A stretch of 64,000 nt of DNA from Methylosinus sp. H3A (GTDB lineage Bacteria; Pseudomonadota; Alphaproteobacteria; Rhizobiales; Beijerinckiaceae). Each line of letters opens with the position of its first letter. Positions within the stretch are counted from its first letter, which is position 1. The notes below the pieces were generated by a model that was given only the letters and a program-made list of their open reading frames with translations, ran no database searches and was not told where the DNA came from. A program made the translations under genes and the position numbers. The stretch lies in contig NZ_JADNQW010000005.1 of assembly GCF_015709455.1 (NCBI RefSeq), positions 1,178,001 through 1,242,000 of the forward strand, written 5' to 3'. Of this stretch, positions 19,370-28,684 are shown piece after piece.

Positions 19370-20508
19370 GTCGGCGCCCAATTCATGTCCGCGCCACGCC
19401 CGCGATGCTCGATCGTTCGATCGACGAGGTCTTTGAACTCTCGTCGAAAGCGCTCCGCCGAAAATTTCTGGGCTTGCTTGCGGCAGTCTGCGCGGGAGAA
19501 TTGATCCTCCTGCTCGATGAAACTGCGGATACAGTCGGCGATTTCTCCCGGCGTAGCATTCGCGAAGAACATTCCCGAGCGAGACGTCTCGGCGGACACC
19601 GTCTCGCGGGCGCCGCCGCGGTTGAGCGCCAGCACGGGCGCGCCCTCCGACATGGCTTCCACCACCACGATTCCGAAATCCTCCTCGGCGCCGAAAATGA
19701 AAGCGCGCGAAGAGGCCATCAGATAGCGAAGCCGCTCGTCGCTCACGAATCCTTCGAAGGCGACGTTCGCGGTCGCGGACTTGCGCAGCCGCGCGGCGTC
19801 GGGACCGTCGCCCGCGACGATCAGTCGAAGATCTTTCAGCTCGGCGAACGCCTCGACGATCGCGTCCACGTTTTTGTACGGCACGAGTCGACTTGCCGTG
19901 ACGAAGTAGGAACGGCGCGTGACGTCGCCGCACTGGCCGAGCGACACCGGCGGATAAATGACCTGCGAGTCGCGGCCATATATTTTCTTTATCCGTCTCG
20001 CGACGAATTGCGAATTGGCGATGAGGACATCCGGCCCATCGGCCGTTCGCGTGTCCCAAAGACGCATGTAATGAAGCAAGCCGCGGGCGACGACTCCCTT
20101 GATCCCGCTCGTAAAGCCATTGTCGCGCAAATAGGCGTGCTGCATGTCCCATGCGTATCGCATCGGCGAATGCACATAAGAAATGTGAATCTGATCGGGC
20201 CCTGTCAGCACGCCTTTCGCCGTGGCGAAGCTGCTCGAGATGACGAGGTCGTAAGACGACAGATCGAATTGCTCGATCGCCAAGGGCATCAAAGGGAGAT
20301 ACCAACGATGATGCGTGCCGATGAAAGGCGCTTTTTGCAGGAAGCTCGTCGTCGTGTGATCGATGCCGATGAAGGCGCGGTCGCGAGGCGTGAGAACGTC
20401 GAAGAGTGAAAAAACATCCGCCTGCGGGTAGCACTGCAAGATTTCGCAAAGCACGCGTTCGGCGCCGCCTACGACATAGAGCCAATCATGCACCACTGCG
20501 ACGCGCAT
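19351..20508 (-). CDS. Glycosyltransferase family 4, WbaZ-like
   Basis: A 385-residue GT4 enzyme and the first gene of the exopolysaccharide operon. The start MRVAVVHDWLYVVGGAERV and the later ISYVHSPMRYAWD are typical of the WbaZ-type mannosyltransferase group. The donor domain has TASRLVPYKNVD and FGAEEDFGIVVVEAMSEGAPV with E-x7-E. ATG 20508 is chosen because AAGGAAG lies about nine bases upstream and the protein then begins at the first beta strand. Mannose or a related GDP-sugar donor is suggested by the resemblance but not proven. Confidence 0.9.
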   Translation of the reverse strand: MRVAVVHDWLYVVGGAERVLCEILQCYPQADVFSLFDVLTPRDRAFIGIDHTTTSFLQKAPFIGTHHRWYLPLMPLAIEQFDLSSYDLVISSSFATAKGVLTGPDQIHISYVHSPMRYAWDMQHAYLRDNGFTSGIKGVVARGLLHYMRLWDTRTADGPDVLIANSQFVARRIKKIYGRDSQVIYPPVSLGQCGDVTRRSYFVTASRLVPYKNVDAIVEAFAELKDLRLIVAGDGPDAARLRKSATANVAFEGFVSDERLRYLMASSRAFIFGAEEDFGIVVVEAMSEGAPVLALNRGGARETVSAETSRSGMFFANATPGEIADCIRSFIEQEDQFSRADCRKQAQKFSAERFRREFKDLVDRTIEHRGRGADMNWAPTWPMTI

Positions 20509-20984
20509 TTTAAAGCGCTTCCTTTGTCGTTCTCGTTCGTCGATCGAACAGGATAGCCAGATCGACGAGGGAGAGGTCGCTACGAATTTAACAATGCGCG
20601 ATCGTCGAGCCTGTCCGCCGGCTCGTGGAAAAGAAGAATTCCTTCGCTTGCTGGTTTTTTTGTACAATTTAACTCATGTTCTAGTAAAGTATTTTTGCGG
20701 GCCTTAGTTAACTCCGGTCGTCGGCCCCGCATATATTTGAAATAGAATAGCAACACGGCTGATCGCCCCTCGAAGGCTGCGCCGCTCGCCTCCATTGCGA
20801 GCCCCGTCGCTTCGAAGCGGAGGGGTTCGGCCGTTTCGGCTCGAATGCGTCTGGTCGTCTATTTCTTCACCCGATTGCCGCCGCGCTGCGGGTTCGCCTC
20901 CCGTTTCCTTCCGACTTCGGCGGGTGTATGGAAGTCGCCCCGAGGAGACGCCCCGCCTTCGGCGGCGCCGAGCCAGGTCGATCC
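20509..20984. other. A/T-rich intergenic region upstream of the exopolysaccharide operon
   Basis: 476 bases between the divergent GT4 gene and nadK. The segment 20580-20760 is strikingly A/T-rich for this genome, with a run of seven T and several TTTAA-type steps. It is the only plausible place for the promoter of the 11-kb minus-strand exopolysaccharide operon. The bases from about 20770 to 20984 are G/C-rich and lead to nadK. I find no coding region with a supported start, and no clear sigma-70 or sigma-54 boxes. Confidence 0.55.
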
Positions 20985-21776
20985 ATGTCCGAGTCCGGCG
21001 AGACGCCGAATAATTACAAGAGACTCGCCTTTCTCTCCTCTGGAACGTCGGAGGCCGACCAGTCGAGGGCCCGGCTCGTCGCCAAATATGGCGAGGTTCC
21101 GCCGGAGGAGGCCGATTGCATCGTCGCTCTCGGCGGCGACGGGCTCATGCTGCGCACGCTGCATCGCTTCATGGGCGCCGGCAAGCCGATCTATGGGATG
21201 AACCGCGGCTCGGTCGGCTTTCTGATGAACGAATATCGCGAGAGCGGGCTACGCAAGCGCATCGCAGAATCCAAGCCTTCGATCATTCATCCGCTGCTGA
21301 TGCGCGCCGTCAACACGCATGGCGACGAATTCGCCGCGCATGCGATCAATGAAGTCTCGCTGCTGCGCCAGAGCTCGCAGATCGCCAAGCTGCGCATATT
21401 GGTGAATGGCAAGGAGCGCCTGCCCGAGCTCATCACCGATGGCGTGCTGGTGGCGTCGCCCGCTGGCTCCACCGCCTACAACCTCTCCGCCAACGGCCCT
21501 ATTCTACCGCTGGACGCGCCATTGATGGCGCTGACGCCCATCTCCGCATTTCGCCCGCGGCGCTGGCGCGGCGCGCTGCTGCCGGATGTCGCCAAAGTGC
21601 GGCTGGAAGTGCTGGAGGCAGAGAAGCGCCCGGTCTCCGTCGTCGCCGATCATGACGAATTCCGCGACGCGCTGCAGGTCGACGTCGAGATGGATCACGG
21701 GACCGATCTCATTCTCCTGCACGACGCCGGCCATTCGCTCGAGGAGCGCATATTGCGCGAGCAATTCGGCTATTGA
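20985..21776 (+). CDS. nadK: NAD kinase
   Basis: Phosphorylates NAD+ to NADP+ in the cytosol. The 263-residue length fits alphaproteobacterial NadK. Conserved elements: [13 protein letters not shown] with the GGDG motif at about residues 46-49, [27 protein letters not shown], and [28 protein letters not shown] 20985 is chosen because the family normally starts only a few residues before the first strand (here [16 protein letters not shown]); the frame extends upstream without family similarity. It is convergent with the DUF2336 gene, with only three bases between the stops. Confidence 0.95.
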   Translation: MSESGETPNNYKRLAFLSSGTSEADQSRARLVAKYGEVPPEEADCIVALGGDGLMLRTLHRFMGAGKPIYGMNRGSVGFLMNEYRESGLRKRIAESKPSIIHPLLMRAVNTHGDEFAAHAINEVSLLRQSSQIAKLRILVNGKERLPELITDGVLVASPAGSTAYNLSANGPILPLDAPLMALTPISAFRPRRWRGALLPDVAKVRLEVLEAEKRPVSVVADHDEFRDALQVDVEMDHGTDLILLHDAGHSLEERILREQFGY

Positions 21777-21779
21777 CGC

Positions 21780-22976
21780 TCACGCCGCCACGAGCAGCTG
21801 CGCTTCCAGCGCCGCCATGTCGACGAATGGCGGCGTCGTCAGCGCGGCGGCTGCTTCGCGCGCGTCCTCGCGCAGCGCCTCGGCCTCGAAGCGGCGCAGC
21901 AGCGCCATCAGCCGGTCGAGCTCGCCGGAATTGATCTCGTCGCAGGAGGTCAGCACGCGCTGCACCATCGCCAAGGACAGCCGCGCGCGGGACGGCGCCC
22001 CCGCATAGCCAAATGCCCGCTGCGCCTCCAGCGCGGCGCGATAGGCCGGCAGAAGATTGGCCGGCATCCCGGCGCGCGCATAAAGCGCCGCGAAGCCCGC
22101 GCCGTCGAAATCGCGCGTCAGGCCGGCGACCTTCTCCTCGTCGAGGCCGGACAATTCGGCCAGCGTCGCCTCGAACAGCGCGCGATTGCCCGAGAGCAGC
22201 GCCCGCAGCGCGAGGCTGGGCGTCAGTCGCGCCTTGCGGCGCAGATGCGCGACCAGCATGCGCACGCCTCTGCGGCCCTCGGACTCGTCGGCCGAGGCGG
22301 CGATGACGATATTGGCCTTGTCGCGCGCCTCCTGCAGGATGCGGCGCGTGCGCTCGGGCGACAGCCAATCGCGATCGAGCACGAAAGAGGCGAGGCTCGC
22401 CGCCATCGCCTCGACGAGATCGACGCGCACCGCCGCCGGCAGGAAGGGCCGGCCGAGCAGCGCCTCGCGCAATTGCGCATCGTCGCCGAAGCGCTCGATC
22501 ATGCGGCGCATGGCGAAGGCCGGCAGCTCGGCGCCGGGATTGACGGCGAGCGAGATCAGCGCCTCGCAGGCGCCGATTTCCGCGATCGCCGAGGAGAGGC
22601 CGGTCGGCACATGGGCGCGCAGCGCTATCGCGCTCTGCGAGAAGACGTCGCCGACGGCGGCGCAATCGATGAGCTCGCTCTCGCTGAGCAGCGGCGAGCG
22701 CGAGAGCACCATGGCGGCGATGTCCGATTGATCATTGGCGAGCGCCGAGACGATCGAATGCGGCGCATCGGCCGAGCTCGCGAAGACCTTCGCCAAAGCG
22801 CGGCGCACCAGCGGCGAGGGATCGTCGAGCAGCGCGGCGAGCGCGGTCTCGGTCTCGCGTTTCATCGCGGTGTCGAGATCGCTGTGGAGATAGGCTCTCG
22901 CCAGCGCGCCGGCGCCTTCCACCCTGAGGGCGGTCGGCGCGGTTTGCGCCCATTGCAGAAAATTTCTTACGATCAT
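21780..22976 (-). CDS. DUF2336 domain-containing protein
   Basis: A 398-residue, all-helical, Ala/Leu/Arg-rich cytosolic protein that matches the alphaproteobacterial DUF2336 family. Typical features are an N-terminal helical-repeat part (ALLDDPSPLVRRALAKVFA, SPLLSESELIDCAAVGD, both with a HEAT-like pattern) and a central RFGDDAQLREALLGRP. Members occur in nearly all Hyphomicrobiales and some have been linked to response-regulator or stress networks, but the function is not established. It begins with ATG 22976 and is divergent from the CitE-like gene. Confidence 0.85.
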   Translation of the reverse strand: MIVRNFLQWAQTAPTALRVEGAGALARAYLHSDLDTAMKRETETALAALLDDPSPLVRRALAKVFASSADAPHSIVSALANDQSDIAAMVLSRSPLLSESELIDCAAVGDVFSQSAIALRAHVPTGLSSAIAEIGACEALISLAVNPGAELPAFAMRRMIERFGDDAQLREALLGRPFLPAAVRVDLVEAMAASLASFVLDRDWLSPERTRRILQEARDKANIVIAASADESEGRRGVRMLVAHLRRKARLTPSLALRALLSGNRALFEATLAELSGLDEEKVAGLTRDFDGAGFAALYARAGMPANLLPAYRAALEAQRAFGYAGAPSRARLSLAMVQRVLTSCDEINSGELDRLMALLRRFEAEALREDAREAAAALTTPPFVDMAALEAQLLVAA

Positions 22977-23094
22977 CGGCGCTCTGGGCTCCGCCCTATG
23001 TGCTCGACCGGACTTGACGCGATCCTGGTCAGAATCGCGACTTATGGTAAATGCCCGCTTAAGATCACGGCGGCGAATGGTGGAAGAGTCGAAG

Positions 23095-23805
23095 ATGCGC
23101 TCGTTTCTTCTCGTCGCGCCGTGCGAGGAGGCGTTTGCCGCCGCGCTCGCGAGCGGCGCCGACGCCCTCGTGCTCGATCTCGGCGACGCCCCGGCGCGCG
23201 AGCGGGCGGCCGCGCTGCTGCGGCTGCCGCGCCCGGCGGGACTGCGCCTCTATGCGCGCGTCACGCCGCTCGCCAGCGCGGCGATCGACGCCGATCTTTC
23301 GGCCGTCGTCGCGGCAGGAGCCGATGGCGTCTTTCTGCCCGAGGCCTGCGGCGGCGCGAGCGTGCAGCATCTTGCCGCCAAGCTCGCCGTGCAGGAGGCC
23401 GAATGGGGCCGCGCGGACGGCGCCACGCGCATCATCGCCATGGCGACGCAGACCCCGGCGGCCGTCTTCGCGCTCGGAAGCTATGGGGGCGCCTCCGCCC
23501 GCCTCGAGGCGCTCGCCTTCGATGTCGAGCCGCTGCGCCGCGCGCTGGGGGCGGAGCCGGAGAGCCTCGCGTCGACGCGCCCGGCGTCGCCCTTCGCCAT
23601 GGCGCGCGCCGGCCTGCTGCTCGGCGCGGCGGCGGCCGGCGTCGCGGCGATCGACCGGCCTTTCGCCGATCTCGGCGACGAACAGGGGTTGTTCGGGGAA
23701 TGTCGCGCGGCGCGGCGCGACGGTTTTGCGGCCAAGCTGGCCTTGGATGGCGCACAAATCCCACCGATAAACCAGACTTTCGCCGAGGTCGCGCCTGCGC
23801 TATAA
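23095..23805 (+). CDS. CitE/HpcH-HpaI aldolase-like protein, short and with altered active site
   Basis: A 236-residue protein whose N-terminus (MRSFLLVAPCEEAFAAALASGADALVLDLGDAP) follows the pattern of the citrate lyase beta/CoA-ester lyase family, and GADGVFLPEACGG matches the next conserved strand. Normal members are about 270-320 residues and have LEDAV and an LPKxE segment with the Mg-binding Glu; here these read LGDAP and LPEACGG. The protein is therefore probably a divergent lyase homologue, possibly with other chemistry. ATG 23095 is chosen for the GGAAGAG six bases before it. It is divergent from DUF2336 and ends 146 bases before the YfhO-like gene. Substrate unknown. Confidence 0.7.
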   Translation: MRSFLLVAPCEEAFAAALASGADALVLDLGDAPARERAAALLRLPRPAGLRLYARVTPLASAAIDADLSAVVAAGADGVFLPEACGGASVQHLAAKLAVQEAEWGRADGATRIIAMATQTPAAVFALGSYGGASARLEALAFDVEPLRRALGAEPESLASTRPASPFAMARAGLLLGAAAAGVAAIDRPFADLGDEQGLFGECRAARRDGFAAKLALDGAQIPPINQTFAEVAPAL

Positions 23806-23950
23806 AAGGGCGGCGCCCAAACGTTCATCATGAGTTCATGAAGACGAAATCAATTTAGGCGTCCCACGCAAATGGCGAGCGGCCGTCGCGCGGCGCCGCC
23901 AGCGGGCGCGCGCCGAATGGCGGCTCGCGACAGTCGAGACAGGTTCGAAC

Positions 23951-26416
23951 ATGTCGATCAGCGACCGCCCGCTCGGCGCCCTGGGCGCCGAGGAATCCCC
24001 GCTCGCGCTCGTCGAGACGCGACGGGCGCTCGCCGGACCCGACGGCGCCCACGCCCATATCTGGACCCGGCGCGACGCGCTCGCCGCCTTTGCGGCCATC
24101 GCCCTCTTCATGGCGCTCGCGGCGGGCCTTTGGCTCGCCAGCGGCGCGGTGGTGCCCTGGGATTCGAAGAACCATTTCTATCCCATGTTCCGCTTCCTCG
24201 GCGAGGCGCTGGGCCGCGGCGACGTGCCGCTCTGGAATCCCTATCATTTCGCCGGACACCCCTCCGTCGCCGATCCGCAGTCGCTGATCTTCACGCCCAC
24301 ATTCTTCCTCTTCGCGCTGCTGCGTCCCGGCGCGACGATGCAGGAATTCGATCTCTTCGTGCTGGCGCATCTGCTGATGGGCGGCGCGGGCGTCTTGGCG
24401 CTCTGCGCGCGGCGGGGCTTCATTCCCTCGGCCTCCGTGCTCGCCGGGCTGATCTTCATGCTGGGCGGAGTCGCCGCCTCGCGCCTTCAGCATACGGGGA
24501 TGATCATCTCCTACAGCTTTTTTCCGCTCGCGCTGCTGACGCTGGAGATCATGCTGGAGCGGCCGCGCCTGCTCTATGGCGTCGGCTTCGGAATTCTCGC
24601 CAGCCTGATGGCGCTGGGGCGCGATCAGGTGGCCTATCTCTTCTGCCTCGTGCTCATCGCCCGCGTGCTCTATGCCGCCGCCGTCTCGCGCCGGCCGCTC
24701 GACTTTCTGCTCGGCCGCTGGCCGGCTTTGCTGGCCGCGGCCGCGACAGGCGGGGCGATCCTCGCCGCGCCGGTGCTGCTCACTCTGCAATTTCTGGCGA
24801 CCTCCAACCGACCGGGCATCGCCTTCGGCGTCGCGGCCGCCGGCTCGCTCGCGCCGGTCAATCTGGTCACGCTGCTCGCGCCGGATATCTTCGGCTCGCT
24901 CGACAAGAGCTATAATTATTGGGGGCCCGGCTATGACACCATGGCCGCGCCGGACTGGACCGATCGCGCGATAGACTATCTCTTCATCGGCGCCGCGCCC
25001 GTCGTTCTGGGCTTCTGGCACGGGCTCGCGGGCGGACGCATCTTCGCCAAGGAGATGCGCTTCGTCCATTACATGCTGGCCGCCGCGCTGATCTATACGC
25101 TCGGCCGCTGGACGCCGCTCTTCGCCCCGCTCTACGATTTCTTCCCCGGCGTGTCGCTCTATCGCCGGCCGGCGGACGCCGCCTTCCTGCTCAACGCCGG
25201 CTTCGCGCTCAGCGCCGCCTATCTTCTGCATCGCTATGTCGTTCACGGCGCGCCGCGGCCCTTTCAGAAAATGCCGCGCGCGCTCGCCCATGGGCTTTCC
25301 GCCGCAGGGGTGGGCGTCACGCTCGCGCTGATCATCGGCGGGCTCGGCTTCTCCTTCGCCAATGGCCATGGCAAGGAGGCGCTGGTCTCCGTGGCGGCGG
25401 CGCTGGCTACGGCGGGCGCGGTGGCGGCGACGCTCGTCATCGGCGACAAGCTCGACAAGCGCGGGATCGTCGCCATCCTCCTCGTCGCCGCGACGGCGGG
25501 CGAGCTCTTGTGGCGCAATGCCGCCGATCCGCTGAACGCCGAGCCGGCGACGCGCTATTCGATCCTCGACGAAGCCTCGCCGCAAGAACGCGGCGCCATA
25601 GCCGCGCTGCGCAAGGACATTTCCGAGCGCGCCGCCAAGGGCGAACGCCCGCGCGTCGAAATTCTCGGCCTGCCGGGCGGCTGGCAGAACGCCTCCATGA
25701 TTCTCGGCCTCGAGGACACGCTCGGCTATAATCCTCTGCGCATCGCCGATTATGAACGCGCCGTGGGGCCGGGCGACAACGCCGTCGACCCCAATCTGCG
25801 GCATTATCCGGGCACCTTCCGCGGCTATAGATGCAAGCTCGCGCGGCTGCTGGGCCTCGACTATCTGGTGCTCGGCCGCCCGCTGGCGCGCATGCCGCGG
25901 CATATGCCGCGGCCCAATGCGTCGCCGATCTTCGTCTCCGACCAGATCTATGTCTATAAGCTCGGGCGCGCCGCGCCGCGCGCCTATTTCGCCACCAGGA
26001 TCGCAGGCGTCGATTCCGACGCCGCCATCGCCGAGGACGACATTCCCGATTTCGACGGGACGCGCGAGGCGCTCGTCGATCAGGCGGATCTGCCGCGGCT
26101 CGACCCCGCGCTCGCCGATCCGGCGCGCGCCGGCGGGCCGGAGGCCAAGGCGGCGATCGTTTCTTACGAGAGCGAGCGCATTCTCGTGGACGTCGAATCG
26201 GATCGCGACGGGCTGCTCGTGCTCCACGATCTCTACTATCCCGGCTGGGAGGCGCGCGTGGACGGCGCGCCGGCGCCGATCGTCAAGGCCAATATTCTGT
26301 TCCGCGGCGTGCCGACGACCAAGGGACGCCATCGGGTCGAATTCCTATTTCGGCCGTTTTCCCTCGCCAATCTCGCCTCGGCCGCCTCCACTCTGCTCGA
26401 TCATCGGGAGGAGTGA
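23951..26416 (+). CDS. YfhO-family polytopic membrane protein (GT-C-like)
   Basis: An 821-residue inner-membrane protein. About 12-13 hydrophobic segments occupy residues 40-530, and a soluble C-terminal domain of about 290 residues follows, probably periplasmic. The first loop has VVPWDSKNHFYPMFRFLGEAL and VPLWNPYHFAGHPSVADPQS, the Asp- and Pro-rich loop typical of the YfhO/GT-C superfamily; the C-terminus has DLYYPGWEARVDG, also a common YfhO feature. Such proteins are thought to transfer sugars from polyprenyl-phosphate carriers to surface polymers or teichoic acids; the function here is not known. It is a single gene followed by a compound palindrome at 26445. Confidence 0.85.
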   Translation: MSISDRPLGALGAEESPLALVETRRALAGPDGAHAHIWTRRDALAAFAAIALFMALAAGLWLASGAVVPWDSKNHFYPMFRFLGEALGRGDVPLWNPYHFAGHPSVADPQSLIFTPTFFLFALLRPGATMQEFDLFVLAHLLMGGAGVLALCARRGFIPSASVLAGLIFMLGGVAASRLQHTGMIISYSFFPLALLTLEIMLERPRLLYGVGFGILASLMALGRDQVAYLFCLVLIARVLYAAAVSRRPLDFLLGRWPALLAAAATGGAILAAPVLLTLQFLATSNRPGIAFGVAAAGSLAPVNLVTLLAPDIFGSLDKSYNYWGPGYDTMAAPDWTDRAIDYLFIGAAPVVLGFWHGLAGGRIFAKEMRFVHYMLAAALIYTLGRWTPLFAPLYDFFPGVSLYRRPADAAFLLNAGFALSAAYLLHRYVVHGAPRPFQKMPRALAHGLSAAGVGVTLALIIGGLGFSFANGHGKEALVSVAAALATAGAVAATLVIGDKLDKRGIVAILLVAATAGELLWRNAADPLNAEPATRYSILDEASPQERGAIAALRKDISERAAKGERPRVEILGLPGGWQNASMILGLEDTLGYNPLRIADYERAVGPGDNAVDPNLRHYPGTFRGYRCKLARLLGLDYLVLGRPLARMPRHMPRPNASPIFVSDQIYVYKLGRAAPRAYFATRIAGVDSDAAIAEDDIPDFDGTREALVDQADLPRLDPALADPARAGGPEAKAAIVSYESERILVDVESDRDGLLVLHDLYYPGWEARVDGAPAPIVKANILFRGVPTTKGRHRVEFLFRPFSLANLASAASTLLDHREE

Positions 26417-26444
26417 CAGGGCGGACGGCGGACGTCACAATAGA

Positions 26445-26545
26445 GCGTTTCCAGCCGAAGCGGTCGCCGGTTCGGCTGGAAACGCGTCAAAACAAAAGTC
26501 TGCAGTCTTTCCCTGTTTCCACGAAACGGGGAAGGACTCCAGACC
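26445..26545. repeat. Compound palindromic intergenic element
   Basis: Two adjacent inverted repeats. First, a perfect 15-bp arm GCGTTTCCAGCCGAA (26445-26459) and its complement (26471-26485) around an 11-base spacer. Second, CTTTCCCTGTTTC near 26508-26520 against GAAACGGGGAAGG near 26524-26536. The layout and the trailing CGTCAAAACAAAAG resemble mosaic intergenic elements (RIME-like) described in Rhizobiales. It follows the YfhO-like gene and may also terminate it. Confidence 0.65.
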
Positions 26546-26578
26546 GTCGAAATTCGGGCGTTCGCGCCCGCCCCTTTG

Positions 26579-27523
26579 ATGCGGCGCATGAAATCACATC
26601 TCCTCGTCACCTTGGCGATGCTCGTCGCCGGCGCCGGCTGCGGGGCGGCGCAGACCGCCGCCCCGCCCGCCCAGCAAAAGAGCCGCGCGGCCAAGCCCGC
26701 CGCCGCCCCGGCGGAGGAGGAAAAGCCGGCCGCCGTCTCCACGCTGCGCCTCTCCGCTGTGCTGACGCAGAATGATTCGGGCGCGATCCGCAGCGGCCTC
26801 GTGTGGCGGATTTTCGAGGACGCCGCGCAGCCGGACGGCGCCCGCAAGCTGATCGCGGAATCGCGTGAGGCGAGCTTTTCCGAGCCATTGCCGGACGGCG
26901 TCTATATCGTGCATGCGGCCTTCGGCCTCGCGGGGGCGACGCGCCGCGTCGTCATCGAGGGGCGCAATGTCAGCGAGAAGCTGGTGCTGAACGCCGGCGC
27001 GCTGAAGCTCGTCGACACGCTCGGCGACACGCAGCTTCCGGCGCAACGGCTGGCGATCTCTATCTATGTGCCGGAGCGCGGAAATTCCGAGGCGAAGCTG
27101 GTGCTCGCCAACGCCAGATCGGGCGAGATCATCAGCCTGCCCGAAGGCGCCTATCATGTCGTTTCGACGCTGCTCGACGTGAGCCAAGGATCGCAGGGCG
27201 ACAATAACACGACCAATTCGGTCGTCACCGCCGATCTGCGCGTGCCGGCCGGCAAGGTGATCGAGGCCACGCTGCGCCATCGCGCCGCGACGATGACGCT
27301 GAAGCTGGTCAAAACGCCGGGCGGCGAGGCGCTGGCCAACACCTCCTTCTCCGTGCTGACGCCGGGCGGCGACGTCATCCGCGAATTGATCGGCGCCTTT
27401 CCGTCGCTGGTGCTGGCGGAAGGCGAATATGTCGCCATCGCCCGCCGCGAAGGCAAAACCTTCCAGACGACCTTCAAAGTGACCTCGACGCAGGATCGCG
27501 ACGTCGAAATTTTGACGCAGTGA
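26579..27523 (+). CDS. Exported hypothetical protein
   Basis: I do not recognise this 314-residue protein. An N-terminal signal sequence (MKSHLLVTLAMLVAGAGCGAAQ) contains a Cys after Gly-Ala-Gly, so it might be a lipoprotein, although the lipobox is not canonical. An Ala/Pro/Lys-rich linker follows. The rest looks like three repeated beta-sandwich modules with the recurring pattern LPDGVYIVHAAFG, LPEGAYHVVSTLL and LAEGEYVAIARR, which suggests carboxypeptidase-regulatory or Ig-like domains. Start 26579 (ATG-CGG-CGC-ATG) or the ATG three codons later at 26588 are equally possible. It is followed by the terminator that it shares with the porin gene. Confidence 0.7.
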   Translation: MRRMKSHLLVTLAMLVAGAGCGAAQTAAPPAQQKSRAAKPAAAPAEEEKPAAVSTLRLSAVLTQNDSGAIRSGLVWRIFEDAAQPDGARKLIAESREASFSEPLPDGVYIVHAAFGLAGATRRVVIEGRNVSEKLVLNAGALKLVDTLGDTQLPAQRLAISIYVPERGNSEAKLVLANARSGEIISLPEGAYHVVSTLLDVSQGSQGDNNTTNSVVTADLRVPAGKVIEATLRHRAATMTLKLVKTPGGEALANTSFSVLTPGGDVIRELIGAFPSLVLAEGEYVAIARREGKTFQTTFKVTSTQDRDVEILTQ

Positions 27524-27599
27524 GAAGGGTTTCCGGGCGGCTTCGACGGGCGCCGGAAGACGGACGGCGTTTCGATCTGGAGCCCGACGAATAGCGCAC

Positions 27600-27632
27600 A
27601 AAAAACGGACCCGCGTGGCCACGGGTCCGTTT
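27600..27632 (-). terminator. Rho-independent terminator of the porin gene
   Basis: A perfect 9-bp stem ACGGACCCG (27605-27613) with CGGGTCCGT (27622-27630) and an 8-base loop. On the minus strand it is followed by six T residues (27600-27605). It lies 33 bases after the porin stop. On the plus strand three T residues follow, so weak bidirectional action on the exported unknown gene is possible. Confidence 0.85.
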
Positions 27633-27664
27633 CCAGGAAGGAAGTCGTAAAGAGTTCGACGGCC

Positions 27665-28684
27665 TTACTTGAATGTCGCCGAGCTGAAGTCGATGGACAG
27701 CGAGGCGACGAAGCGCGCGCCGCACCAACTCGACGAGCTCTGGCCGGTGATGGTGTTCACCGAAGCCACGAAATTGCCCGCCGGGTCGGAGGTGTTGAGG
27801 AAGCAGCCCGCGCGGGTCAGATTGGAGTCGTAGTAGCGCAGATCGAGCGTCACCACGTTCCAATTATAGGACGCGCCGACGTTCCAAGTGTTGTAGCTGG
27901 CGAATTTGAAGCCCTTGGTGCCCAGAACGCCGGTCGCCAGGAAGGCATAGTCCGGATCGATATAGCTGCCGCCATAGGCCGGGCTCGAATTGCCGATGTA
28001 GTAGTGGCCGAAGGCGCCCGAGAGCGACAGCCCCGAATAATCGGTGTTGGCGAAGGGGACGACCTTGGCGTTGATCTCCGAATAGAGCGCGTGGGCGCTA
28101 TAATTGTTCCAGTTCGGAGCATAGGCGATCTGGCCGCCGAGCGTCAGATAGTCGTTCACCGCCCAGCTCGGCTTGAAATAGATCTCGACATAGCTCGGAT
28201 CGAAAGCCGTGGTGGGCAGGGCGGTGTAGGAGTTCTTGAACGTCGTGACCGGGATCGCGCCGCCGATGAACCACTGCTGGTGGTTGCTCGGATAGGCGTA
28301 GTAGATCGCGCCGAAGTCCAGCGTCAGCGGACCCCAGGTCGGGCGGATGCCGGCGGTGATGTCGATCTCGGCGAGCGGGCTCGTGGGCAGCGTCACATTG
28401 GTGGCGGCGAGGCCCGTGTAGAACCAGCCGTAACGCAGCTCCTCATAGACGCTGCCGGCCGGGCGATGGGCGCTGTTCGAAATGCCGCGGACGATGTAGT
28501 CCGACATGAATTTCGCGCCATAGGCGTAGTCGAAGCCGGCCTCGAGAACGTCGAAGTTGGGCTCGGGCCAAGCGACCAGCGGCTTGGCCTCTTCATGCTT
28601 CATAGTCTTCGTATCTTCGGCGGCGCAGACGCTCGTCGAGATGAGAGCGAGTGCAGCGACGCCGGCAAACAGGACGGATTTCAT
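27665..28684 (-). CDS. TorF-family putative porin
   Basis: A 339-residue outer-membrane beta-barrel protein. The N-terminal signal peptide MKSVLFAGVAALALISTSVCA is followed by a short linker and alternating-hydrophobicity strands such as AYGAKFMSDYIVRGISNS, which is the hallmark of the TorF putative porin family, and EIDITAGIRPTWGPLTLDFGAIYYAYP. The last strand ends in phenylalanine one residue before the terminal Lys (SSATFK), close to the C-terminal aromatic rule for BAM substrates. ATG 28684 has GGGAG eight bases upstream. It is a single gene with its own terminator. The solute is unknown. Confidence 0.85.
   Translation of the reverse strand: MKSVLFAGVAALALISTSVCAAEDTKTMKHEEAKPLVAWPEPNFDVLEAGFDYAYGAKFMSDYIVRGISNSAHRPAGSVYEELRYGWFYTGLAATNVTLPTSPLAEIDITAGIRPTWGPLTLDFGAIYYAYPSNHQQWFIGGAIPVTTFKNSYTALPTTAFDPSYVEIYFKPSWAVNDYLTLGGQIAYAPNWNNYSAHALYSEINAKVVPFANTDYSGLSLSGAFGHYYIGNSSPAYGGSYIDPDYAFLATGVLGTKGFKFASYNTWNVGASYNWNVVTLDLRYYDSNLTRAGCFLNTSDPAGNFVASVNTITGQSSSSWCGARFVASLSIDFSSATFK

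Noticed and set aside
20580..20795. 71-residue minus-strand open frame in the A/T-rich region before the exopolysaccharide operon
   Set aside because: No ribosome binding site, odd composition, and it would occupy the operon's promoter region.
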